Shown here: positions 55,238-63,033 of the stretch, piece after piece
Numbering within the stretch: the first letter of the stretch is position 1
How the letters are laid out: every line of letters starts with the position of its first letter
Origin: Halobacteriales archaeon YIM A00013
GTDB lineage: Archaea > Halobacteriota > Halobacteria > Halobacteriales > Haloarculaceae
Direction of reading: 5' to 3'
Length of the DNA: 64,000 bases
NCBI GenBank assembly: GCA_025041195.1
Contig: JAKCFM010000001.1
Span: forward strand, 1-64,000
The notes under the pieces: model-generated
The model's input: the letters and a program-made list of their open reading frames with translations, nothing else
Databases searched by the model: none
Told to the model about the DNA's origin: nothing
Program-made: the position numbers and the translations under genes

Positions 55238-55774
55238 TCAGAGCAAACCGTCTTCCTGTGCTATGAGCAACGCCATAAGCGTCATGCCATTTGCGGGTGG
55301 CGTGCGCGCTACGTCGATAGCGTCCTCGATCGGGACCGTTCGAAGTTCGATGAACTCGCCCTCATCCATGGCCGACTCCCCTGGAGTAAGTTCCGACAGC
55401 CAAACCACGTGCAACTGGTGTCGAAGCAGCCCAGGAAGTGGATTGTGCGTGTACAGGTGCGTTCCGGTGTCGGCCCGATACCCTGTTTCCTCGCGAAGCT
55501 CACGGATGGCGGCCTCCACCGGTGATTCGTCCGGCTCGACGATACCGGCCGGACACTCAAGCACCTGATCGTTTGCAGGAGGGCGATACTGTTCTACGAG
55601 AATGATCTCGTCTGCTGTTCGTGCGACAATCACCACGATGTCGGGCACTGAGATCCAATCGTACGATTGTGTCTCGCCGTCAGGCCGTCGCACCCGATCG
55701 TGCCCTGCAGAGTAGAGAAACCCTTCGTGATCGACAGTTGAATCGAGTGTTGACCACGCGTTTTGATTCGTCAT
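55238..55774 (-). CDS. NUDIX hydrolase, ADP-ribose pyrophosphatase-like
   Basis: A 178-aa Nudix enzyme. The N-terminal strand-helix part (YDWISVPDIVVIVARTADEI) and LVEQYRPPANDQVLECPAGI precede the Nudix box, which reads GIVEPDESPVEAAIRELREE plus TGY, a good match to GX5EX7REUXEEXGU. The VLECPAG sequence before the box is typical of ADP-ribose pyrophosphatases (cleaving ADP-ribose to AMP and ribose-5-phosphate). ATG 55774. Confidence 0.9.
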   Translation of the reverse strand: MTNQNAWSTLDSTVDHEGFLYSAGHDRVRRPDGETQSYDWISVPDIVVIVARTADEIILVEQYRPPANDQVLECPAGIVEPDESPVEAAIRELREETGYRADTGTHLYTHNPLPGLLRHQLHVVWLSELTPGESAMDEGEFIELRTVPIEDAIDVARTPPANGMTLMALLIAQEDGLL

Positions 55775-56061
55775 GCTCAGAAATCGGCTAAATGAAATTT
55801 TCCCACCTAACCCTGTCGATTGCTGTCGCGTGGTCCTGATCGACAGATATCCGCTCGTCCCGATGCGCCTGCGAGCCTCCGGGTGGCTTCTATCTCGAAA
55901 CAGGAAGCAGAGATGGATTATCGCGCTGTCAATCGCGGGCTGGCAGTGTCAGGCTGTCTGTGGAGCAGTTGCTGGTTCTTCAGACCAGCAGGACGAAATA
56001 GCATGAATGGCTATTTGCAAGGGAACAAGATATTTATGAATTCCGTGTGATTATACCATCC
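55775..56061. other. Intergenic region
   Basis: Faces the divergent start of the Nudix gene and the rightward membrane gene. No convincing gene or RNA was seen. A frame at 55773-56006 lacks coding character. Confidence 0.4.
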
Positions 56062-56487
56062 ATGTCATATACGAACTCGCCGGTCCTGTTTGGACGCGAT
56101 AGCCAACGGACACGACAGACGCTGGCGATTGCTGGTCTCGTGTTTCTCGCAAGCCTGGTTCTGTACACCAGCTTTCCGGTGTACGACGGTGTTCCGTACA
56201 CGTATCTGCTCATTTTGCCCTCAATCCCGCTCATAGCAGCTGCAATGACGGTGGCGAGTGCCTACCGGAACGAAGGCCTCATCGTGAGCGCGCTCATCCC
56301 AGTGATGGCAGTGTTCGGCCTGGAACTCTCCCTTGGTATCTGGCTCTATTTCAACCTCGTACCGAGCTATGACCCGTCCGGATTTGGATTCGTTCCACTG
56401 TATCCGATTGTGGCGTTCGTCATGGGGCTCGTCCTGGCCGGGGGCGGTGCAGCTGTCCGGCGATTGAGACACGCGATTCGTTCGTGA
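56062..56487 (+). CDS. Small membrane protein, function unknown
   Basis: A 141-aa protein from ATG 56062 (MSYTNSPVLFGRDSQRTRQT). It has four helices: TLAIAGLVFLASLVLYTSF, LLILPSIPLIAAAMTVAS, LIVSALIPVMAVFGLELS and VPLYPIVAFVMGLVLAGG. It ends in a basic RRLRHAIRS. It converges on the TrpD2-like gene. No family was recognised. Confidence 0.68.
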   Translation: MSYTNSPVLFGRDSQRTRQTLAIAGLVFLASLVLYTSFPVYDGVPYTYLLILPSIPLIAAAMTVASAYRNEGLIVSALIPVMAVFGLELSLGIWLYFNLVPSYDPSGFGFVPLYPIVAFVMGLVLAGGGAAVRRLRHAIRS

Positions 56488-56531
56488 CACCGCCCGCAGT
56501 ATGAACAGTCCCTACCGCGTCGATTCGGCCC

Positions 56532-57581
56532 CTAGAACTCCTGGGCCGCTTCGAGCACCGCACTCGCCGATCCATCCTCAATCGCCACCTGGGCCATCCT
56601 CAACCCCTCATCGATCGAAGCAGCGTCATCGCGCGCGAAAATCCGCAACGCAGCGTTGAGCGCGATCGCATCCGCGAACGCATCATCGCGCTCGCCGCTG
56701 AGAACCGCCTCGGTGATGGCCGCGGACGCTTCGGCAACGTCATCCACCGCGAGATCGTCTTCGGTCATCGCCATCCCGTACTCGGCGGTCTCGATCGTGA
56801 AATCATCGAGCTCGCCGTTCGCTCCAACTGCGACCGTTGTCGAGCCGGGCCGAACGTCGTCGTAACCCTCCATCCCCTGGAACATCACAACGCGATCGAT
56901 CTCGTAGCGCTCGCTGGCCCCGTACGTGTCAATAATCCGTTTAGCATAGGGCAAATGATAGAAACTCCCGAGATGAACGTTCGCACCGGCGGGATTGGCG
57001 AGCGTCTCGATCGTGTTGACGAACGTCCGAACGCCCATCTGATCGCGTCGATCGTTCAGCGCATCGATCCCCGGATTGAACGCCGGTTGGTAATAAAATC
57101 CGAAGCCAACGTCATCGACCATCGACGCGCTCGATTCGGGTGAAAGCTCCGTCCGGACGCCCAGCGCATCGAGCACGTGCTTGTAGGCGACGCCCTTCTG
57201 TGTCGGGACGCGATCGCCGCTGTGGGTGACGACCGGCGTACCGGCCGCCGCGGCGAGGAGTCCAGCACCGACACCGAGCACTGCCGTCCGAGATTTCCCA
57301 TCGTAGTTCGCCCCACAATCGACCGGATCAGCGTCGGGTTCGGCAAATTCCACCGACTGCTCCGCCATCACGTCGATGTACGCACCAAGTTCCTCGGGCG
57401 TGTTTCGCTTCCAGCGATTTGCCAACCAGAACGCGCCGAGCGTCGTCTGATCGGGCTCGCCAGCAAGGATCCGCTCGAAGGCTTCTCGGGCCTGCGCGGG
57501 CGTCATATCGTCCGCGGATTTGTGCCCGGAACCGACGACCTCTGTCATGAGCCGCTTGAGTGTCCACTCACCTGTCGCCAT
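56532..57581 (-). CDS. TrpD2/YbiB-like anthranilate-phosphoribosyltransferase homologue
   Basis: A 349-aa protein of the class IV phosphoribosyltransferase fold, starting MATGEWTLKRLMTEVVGSGH at ATG 57581. The glycine loop that binds PRPP in TrpD (GTGGD) is GANYDGKSRT here, the form seen in TrpD2/YbiB proteins, which bind nucleic acid or have uncertain catalysis. Later THSGDRVPTQKGVAYKH and FNPGIDALNDRRDQMGVRTF fit the family. Tryptophan synthesis is therefore not assumed. It converges on the small membrane gene, 45 bases between ends. Confidence 0.82.
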   Translation of the reverse strand: MATGEWTLKRLMTEVVGSGHKSADDMTPAQAREAFERILAGEPDQTTLGAFWLANRWKRNTPEELGAYIDVMAEQSVEFAEPDADPVDCGANYDGKSRTAVLGVGAGLLAAAAGTPVVTHSGDRVPTQKGVAYKHVLDALGVRTELSPESSASMVDDVGFGFYYQPAFNPGIDALNDRRDQMGVRTFVNTIETLANPAGANVHLGSFYHLPYAKRIIDTYGASERYEIDRVVMFQGMEGYDDVRPGSTTVAVGANGELDDFTIETAEYGMAMTEDDLAVDDVAEASAAITEAVLSGERDDAFADAIALNAALRIFARDDAASIDEGLRMAQVAIEDGSASAVLEAAQEF

Positions 57582-57629
57582 GATGGAGCGTTCGAGTCCA
57601 CTGCGCAAAAATATCCCGTTCGAGCCGGC

Positions 57630-58157
57630 TCACGCCTCGGGGGAGTGCTCCTGTTGTTCCGGTGGATTCGGGCGAACGTTGTCGAGCTGTTCGGTGATCA
57701 ACCCGTTGACGCGTTCGGGATTGGGAACGTCCGTCAACACGATGTCAGTGCCACCAGTTCCTGCGGTGTCGATATGCACCGACCCGAACGTCATTGCTCG
57801 CTCCGGTAACGACTGACTGTACGAGGTGTTCTGTATTCGATCAAGCCGGATATTGGTCACATTACGGGAAATAAGCCCGGATTTTTTATACACCTCCTCG
57901 CTGGTTAGAACGTATTGGGTGCTCCGATAGTTGACGTACGTCGCACCAACCATCAGAATGCCAATTCCGACGAACACCAGCGCGAGCACGCGCGCAAGGC
58001 CGTCATTGAAAATCCCAACACCGATCCCAGTAACGACGAGAATGAATCCAACGAGAAACGAACCACCGGCCGAAAGCAAACTTGGATGCCCACTCCAGAC
58101 GAGGATTTCCCCCTCAGTCAACGTAACCCACGACGGTGCGTCTGAATTTTCCTGCAT
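57630..58157 (-). CDS. PH-domain (bPH2/YdbT-type) membrane protein
   Basis: A 175-aa protein. WSGHPSLLSAGGSFLVGFIL and LARVLALVFVGIGILMVGAT are two membrane helices, followed by YVNYRSTQYVLTSEEVYKKS and ISRNVTNIRLDRIQNTSYSQ, the bacterial PH (DUF304) repeat with its typical YxlT and lxRIQ-type strands. Cytoplasmic PH-like domain under the membrane. Role unknown. It lies 48 bases upstream of the TrpD2-like gene on the same strand. Confidence 0.85.
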   Translation of the reverse strand: MQENSDAPSWVTLTEGEILVWSGHPSLLSAGGSFLVGFILVVTGIGVGIFNDGLARVLALVFVGIGILMVGATYVNYRSTQYVLTSEEVYKKSGLISRNVTNIRLDRIQNTSYSQSLPERAMTFGSVHIDTAGTGGTDIVLTDVPNPERVNGLITEQLDNVRPNPPEQQEHSPEA

Positions 58158-58326
58158 ATACTAGTACTATGTTTTGGATCAACTTGTCAGTATCCCTCAT
58201 CTGAGTGGAAATTTACACACGGTTGGTGCGAACTGAAGTGGACGGACGTGAGTGGTGGTTCGCGTGGCGACGCTGTGGACGATCGAAACCGACAAAGGGT
58301 AAATACCGGATCACGTAGTTATTGCG

Positions 58327-59364
58327 ATGAGTAGCCTGGAGGGTGACTGGCGAGTGCCCCTCGATAGCGTGGACGCGAGCTTCATCGATAGTTTTCAGAG
58401 CGGCGTCCCCGTCGAGCCCCGTCCGTTTCAATCGATCGGCGAGGCGCTCTCGATTTCGGAGACTGCAGCACTCGACCGTCTTGAACGGCTGCTGGAGCTA
58501 CGAATCGTCCGTCGGTTTGGTCCGGTGTTGAATCCGCCGGTGATCGGGAGCTCGACGCTCGCGGCGGTGCAAGTTCCAGAGGACCGGTTCGATGCGGTGG
58601 CCGAAACGATCAACAGCTACCGGCAGGTGAACCACAACTATCGACGCGATCACGAGTGGAACATGTGGTTCGTCCTGACGGCCGGTACGAAAGCCAGACG
58701 CGACGCGATTATCGATGAGATCGAAGCGGCGGCCGGTCCAGTGCTGGTGTTGCCGCTGGTGACTGATTACTACATCAATCTCGAGTTTCCAGTGGTCAAC
58801 GGCGATCAGTTCGCCACGAGCACAGCCACCCGTTCAACAGTCGAGCCGACGCCAGTGAGCGAAACGCGAATGGCGGATCTCTCCCCGCTCGAGTGTGAAC
58901 TGCTGCTGGCGGTTCAGGACGGCTTTCCGCTCTCTCTGACGCCGTATCAGGACGTGGCCGAACGGATCGGTTCGGACGTCGAGACCGTCGTCTCAGCGAT
59001 CAAGACGCTCCTCAAAACGAACTGCATCAAACGCATTGGCTGTATCGTGAACCACGTAACGACAGGGTTTGACAGCAACTGTATGGTCGTCTGGAAGGTG
59101 CCACTGGAGGCAATCGACCGCTATGGCAGTCGGGTTGGGGCGCTCCCGTACGTGACGCTCTGCTATCACCGACCTCCACGACCGGAACAGAACTGGCCGT
59201 ACACGCTGTTTACGATGATTCACGGCCGCGATAGTGCCGCCGTTGACGAGCGGATCGATACACTGGCGACAGAACAGCTACCGTTTGACCACGAGCGACT
59301 CTATTCGACGGAATCACTCAAACAGACTGGTGCTCGCTACGACGAACTGATCAGCGATTTTTGA
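58327..59364 (+). CDS. Fused AhbA/AhbB-like (NirD/NirL-like) siroheme decarboxylase
   Basis: A 345-aa protein made of two Lrp/AsnC-like halves in one chain. The first half carries an HTH-like region and NHNYRRDHEWNMWFVLTAGT. The second carries another HTH-like region (LTPYQDVAERIG) and LCYHRPPRPEQNWPYTLFTM. These Tyr/His/Arg/Trp boxes match the siroheme decarboxylase subunits AhbA and AhbB (NirD, NirL), which convert siroheme to 12,18-didecarboxysiroheme in the archaeal heme pathway. Usually two separate subunits; here fused. ATG 58327 (MSSLEGDWRVPLDSVDASFI) is standard. No other heme gene is adjacent. Confidence 0.85.
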   Translation: MSSLEGDWRVPLDSVDASFIDSFQSGVPVEPRPFQSIGEALSISETAALDRLERLLELRIVRRFGPVLNPPVIGSSTLAAVQVPEDRFDAVAETINSYRQVNHNYRRDHEWNMWFVLTAGTKARRDAIIDEIEAAAGPVLVLPLVTDYYINLEFPVVNGDQFATSTATRSTVEPTPVSETRMADLSPLECELLLAVQDGFPLSLTPYQDVAERIGSDVETVVSAIKTLLKTNCIKRIGCIVNHVTTGFDSNCMVVWKVPLEAIDRYGSRVGALPYVTLCYHRPPRPEQNWPYTLFTMIHGRDSAAVDERIDTLATEQLPFDHERLYSTESLKQTGARYDELISDF

Positions 59365-59366
59365 GC

Positions 59367-59627
59367 CTACCGGTCCATGATGACGATCATCGGACCGACG
59401 AAGATCAGGCCGACGCCCAAAAAGTGGAGCACCCATTCGTTGCCCATCAGGCTCAACGGCGTGATCAGAAACAGAAAGCCGAACGTTCCGAGAAACAGCC
59501 CGGTAACGGATTTGCTCCGCAGGGGCAACGTCCCCAGCAGCCCCAGTACGAGCACGAGCACCAGCACGTCTCCGAGGTTGTAATTAAGCAGGAAATTGTC
59601 GATTACCTGTAGTGGGAGCGCGTACAT
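59367..59627 (-). CDS. Small membrane protein, two to three helices
   Basis: An 86-aa protein with LVLVLVLGLLGTLPLRSKSV, GLFLGTFGFLFLITPLSLM and FLGVGLIFVGPMIVIMD as membrane segments. It converges on the siroheme decarboxylase gene. It may be co-transcribed with the gene to its right, 61 bases away on the same strand. Function unknown. Confidence 0.6.
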   Translation of the reverse strand: MYALPLQVIDNFLLNYNLGDVLVLVLVLGLLGTLPLRSKSVTGLFLGTFGFLFLITPLSLMGNEWVLHFLGVGLIFVGPMIVIMDR

Positions 59628-59687
59628 CCTTATCCACCATTCACGACGGTGCGGATTTTAAGGTTCCGTTACTCGGCGGCTGGATGC

Positions 59688-59918
59688 TCACTGTGCGTGG
59701 TGCTCGCCGAAATTTATCGGTCGGATCAGATACTGCCAGCCGATGACCACCGTCAGGCCGTAGCCGACGATCCACGCAAGCTCTGGTGATCCTGCGGGGC
59801 CGGCGTGCGTCAGATAGTTGGCCAGCAATCCGGTGGCGATCAGTCCGAGCGCACCGGCGATCACCCCCCGTATCACCTGTGGTGAGTCCGTCCCGCGGTC
59901 GAGCCCTTCGTCTGCCAT
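59688..59918 (-). CDS. Small membrane protein, two helices
   Basis: A 76-aa protein from ATG 59918 (MADEGLDRGTDSPQVIRGVI). Helices VIAGALGLIATGLLANYLTH and LAWIVGYGLTVVIGWQYLI are separated by a short loop. It is divergent from the XPD-like helicase, with starts 107 bases apart. Function unknown. Confidence 0.6.
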   Translation of the reverse strand: MADEGLDRGTDSPQVIRGVIAGALGLIATGLLANYLTHAGPAGSPELAWIVGYGLTVVIGWQYLIRPINFGEHHAQ

Positions 59919-60024
59919 ACTGCGGATTCGTGCTCCAGTGCCGTGAACGTCCCGATCGGTGGACTCGCACGCTGGGACCACGAAATGTCGAGCGTTTATA
60001 GGGCATGCCACACGATGGTTGGAC

Positions 60025-62592
60025 GTGACCCGCGTGGCCGACCAGTCCGTTCCACGCGATTCGATCGCCGCGTCGTGGGCAACGCTGTTCCCATTTGATC
60101 CGTATCCACAGCAAGTTGATGGTGTCGAGCAGGCACTGTCGACCTGTGGCGGAACTGACCCCGGCTATCTCCTCCTCGAAGGGGCCTGTGGAACGGGCAA
60201 AACGTTACTCGCACTTGTGGCGGGCCGAGAGCTGTTGGAACGGGAGACTGCTGAGCGACTGCTGGTGGTAACGCCCGTGAAACAACAGCTCGCACAGTTC
60301 GTCACCGATCTGCGCGCACTCAATGAGCGTGCCACGTCCACCGAGTACGAACGAACGAACGGTATTGTTCTCGTGGGCAAACGCGATCTCCTCCCGTACG
60401 CACGCACGAACACGCTCGGGACGGACGACGGGACCAGCGTTCATGACGCGGCGAACGTCCTTCGCGAGACGACGGTCGAGCTCGTTCGTCGCAACTCCGT
60501 CTACGAACTCGCCGTTCAGCCGGGTGCCCTCGATGGCCGCGTCACAGTCTGTACCGAAACTGACTGTGGCCGAAACGCCTACGATGGGCCCTACTGTCCG
60601 GACCACCGGTCGTCGAGCGATGATGACGACGAGTCGTGGTACGATCCCGTCAGGGCAGCGGTCGTGACGGATCTTGTGGCGGCGCTTGACGGTGATCGCC
60701 TCCAGACGGCCGGCGTTTCGGCCCCGTTTCCAGAGCGCCCGCCCACGATCGCAGACGTCGTTGACGACTATGGTGGTTCGTTCGAAGATGACCGACAGTT
60801 CGATCCGTTTTATGCCAGTTACTTCGCGAACGAGGAGTGGATTCCGTTCGGATTCGATCAGGGCTCCCACGGCGTCCTCGACAGCGACGCAGTGGTGGCA
60901 ACTGCGGTTTCACGGGGGCTCTGTCCCCATGAGGCGATGGCGTCGCTGATGGCCGATGCTGACGTGCTGATCGGCAACTACAACCACGCGTTCGATCCCG
61001 TAACTCGACAGCTAACCGACGAGAAAGCCGGCGTGCTCGATGAGAACACGCTGCTGGTCGTGGATGAGGCGCACATGCTCGAAGAGCGAGTGAGGGACCT
61101 GCTCTCCCAGCAGCTCGGACTGCACACGCTCAGAACTACCCATCGCGACATCGTGCTGGCCAGATCGTATCTGGCGGGCACGGGCGGCGACGACCCCGGG
61201 ACGGACCCGACGTTGCACAAACAATCTGCCCAGCGCGTGCTCGCCGACTTCTCGAGCCTCACCGACGGTGATCTCTCGCGCACACAGTCGTTTCTGGAAT
61301 GGCTGATGGAGGCGATCGACGAGCACGTCAGCGACTTTCTCGATGCGCAGTACACGGACTGGCAGCGGAGCTTCAAAGACCGAACGCTCCCGGAGCTAGA
61401 CCACGAAATCGGACTCCGTCCGCCACAGAGCGACGAACGATCGACGCTCACGAACGACGCTGTCGCGGCGTTTGACGAGGATATTTTCCAGACTGCAGCG
61501 ACAGCGTGTCTTGCGACGGCAACGATCCACGAGGAAGACGGCCAGACCGAGCGCACACCAGCAGCCGATGGGGCTGGGACATTTTTCGATGCGTGGCATC
61601 GAGCCGACACCGCCACCCATTTCCGTGAGATCGAACTCTCCTACGCACCGAAACCGAACGTCGATACGAGTTTGCCCGACTGGGCTCGTGCGTACAACGC
61701 CAGCCTGGGGCTGTTCAACTGCTTGCCCCACGATCCACTCGCGAATATTTTCGACGAGCTGGGCGGAGGCATCCTGATGTCGGCCACGCTCGCACCGTTT
61801 GACGTCTACGAACGGGTTAGCGGCCTTGAACAGCTCGCCTGTGAAACGGAAACGACGCAGTATGGACTGTCGTTCCCCGCAGACAATCGGGCCAGTTGGG
61901 TCGTTGACTGCCCGGCGTTCACCTATCGCAACCGCGGCCCGCCCGACACTAGCTACGACGCGATGTCTGCAACCCGGCAGGCACACGCCGCAGCGATGGT
62001 CACGATAGCCCGGAGTCCCGGAAACGTCCTGCTCTGTTTGCCGTCGTACGCCGAGGCCGACTGGGCAGCCACCCTGCTTGCGGAGGCGATCGACAAGCCG
62101 GTCTTGCTGGACCAATCGAGCGACACGGCGACCACGGACGCGATGCTCGAACGATTTTTCGACGACGATGCAACCGATCGCGTGCTCGTGAGCAGTGCCC
62201 GCGGGACCGTCACAGAAGGCGTCGATTATCGGGGCGAGCGACTCCACACGGCGGCCGTAATCGGCATTCCGTACGCGAACACGTCCACACCACGAATGCA
62301 GGCGGTTCAATTTGCCTATGATTGTGCGTTCGACGGTGCTGGCTTCGAATACGCGGTGGCGATTCCCGCCATCCGCAAAGCACGCCAGGCGATTGGGCGC
62401 GTCTTGCGCGATCCAGAAGAGATCGGGACGCGTCTACTGGTTGATGAGCGATACGACCCATCCGCTCCACGGTCGGTGAACGCGCCGATTGCGACCGACC
62501 AGGAATCGTTCACGACGGTGAGCACCGACATGCTCGAATTCGCGCTTGAGCAGTTCTGGGACGATCACGGCTCCAGTGCTGGCTCGAACTGA
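60025..62592 (+). CDS. XPD/Rad3-family ATP-dependent DNA helicase
   Basis: An 855-aa superfamily 2 helicase starting at GTG 60025. Walker A EGACGTGKTLLA (near residue 50), VVTPVKQQLAQF, and DEAH-box VVDEAHMLEER. The iron-sulphur domain has CTETDCGRNAYDGPYCPDH plus CPHEAMASLM. The four Cys typical of XPD FeS clusters can be drawn from these, one pair being in an unusual CxxxxC arrangement. Later motifs: VDYRGERLHTAAVIGIP and QAIGRVLRDPEEIG (helicase motif VI). Likely a 5'-3' helicase in nucleotide excision repair. It overlaps the 3' end of the thioesterase gene by 28 bases. Confidence 0.9.
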   Translation: MTRVADQSVPRDSIAASWATLFPFDPYPQQVDGVEQALSTCGGTDPGYLLLEGACGTGKTLLALVAGRELLERETAERLLVVTPVKQQLAQFVTDLRALNERATSTEYERTNGIVLVGKRDLLPYARTNTLGTDDGTSVHDAANVLRETTVELVRRNSVYELAVQPGALDGRVTVCTETDCGRNAYDGPYCPDHRSSSDDDDESWYDPVRAAVVTDLVAALDGDRLQTAGVSAPFPERPPTIADVVDDYGGSFEDDRQFDPFYASYFANEEWIPFGFDQGSHGVLDSDAVVATAVSRGLCPHEAMASLMADADVLIGNYNHAFDPVTRQLTDEKAGVLDENTLLVVDEAHMLEERVRDLLSQQLGLHTLRTTHRDIVLARSYLAGTGGDDPGTDPTLHKQSAQRVLADFSSLTDGDLSRTQSFLEWLMEAIDEHVSDFLDAQYTDWQRSFKDRTLPELDHEIGLRPPQSDERSTLTNDAVAAFDEDIFQTAATACLATATIHEEDGQTERTPAADGAGTFFDAWHRADTATHFREIELSYAPKPNVDTSLPDWARAYNASLGLFNCLPHDPLANIFDELGGGILMSATLAPFDVYERVSGLEQLACETETTQYGLSFPADNRASWVVDCPAFTYRNRGPPDTSYDAMSATRQAHAAAMVTIARSPGNVLLCLPSYAEADWAATLLAEAIDKPVLLDQSSDTATTDAMLERFFDDDATDRVLVSSARGTVTEGVDYRGERLHTAAVIGIPYANTSTPRMQAVQFAYDCAFDGAGFEYAVAIPAIRKARQAIGRVLRDPEEIGTRLLVDERYDPSAPRSVNAPIATDQESFTTVSTDMLEFALEQFWDDHGSSAGSN

Positions 62593-62978
62593 CGAATTCG
62601 ATCGTGCCACTCCTCGGGTATCGACCGCGGCTTGCCGTTCTCATCGACGGTGACCAGCACGGAAGCGCCCGTCGCCACAACGCCCGCAGCCGTGGCGAGT
62701 TCGAACGACATCGTAACTGATGAGTTCCCGATTTCGGTCGTCTCAACCGTGATTGCAACCGATTCGTCATCCAGTGTGATCGGCTGTCGATAATCGATCT
62801 CCAGATGTGCGATCACCATCCCGCCATCAGTGACGGAATCGCCGATCACCGCATCAATGTAGTTCGATCTGGCGGCCTCGATGTACGTGCCGTAGACGGC
62901 GTTGTTGACGTGATTTTCCGGATCGAGATCTCGATACCGTATCGGGATTTCAGTCTGAAATCGAGCGTCCTCAGTCAT
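62565..62978 (-). CDS. Acyl-CoA thioesterase, 4HBT/YbgC hotdog family
   Basis: A 137-aa hotdog-fold protein: IPIRYRDLDPENHVNNAVYG is the signature of 4-hydroxybenzoyl-CoA thioesterase-like enzymes, with catalytic Asp and the helix Asn. VIAHLEIDYRQPITLDDES completes the fold. It hydrolyses acyl-CoA in the cytoplasm. Its C-terminal codons overlap the convergent helicase gene (62565-62592). Length is normal. Confidence 0.88.
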   Translation of the reverse strand: MTEDARFQTEIPIRYRDLDPENHVNNAVYGTYIEAARSNYIDAVIGDSVTDGGMVIAHLEIDYRQPITLDDESVAITVETTEIGNSSVTMSFELATAAGVVATGASVLVTVDENGKPRSIPEEWHDRIRQFEPALEP

Positions 62979-63033
62979 CGGTCTGGCTACGGCGAGCGGA
63001 CAGATGGGAATGTCGATTCAACCCATCGAGTTA

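Noticed and set aside
55773-56006. Rightward 77-codon frame between the Nudix and membrane genes
   Set aside because: Low coding character, Arg/Trp-rich without a domain, and no start signal.
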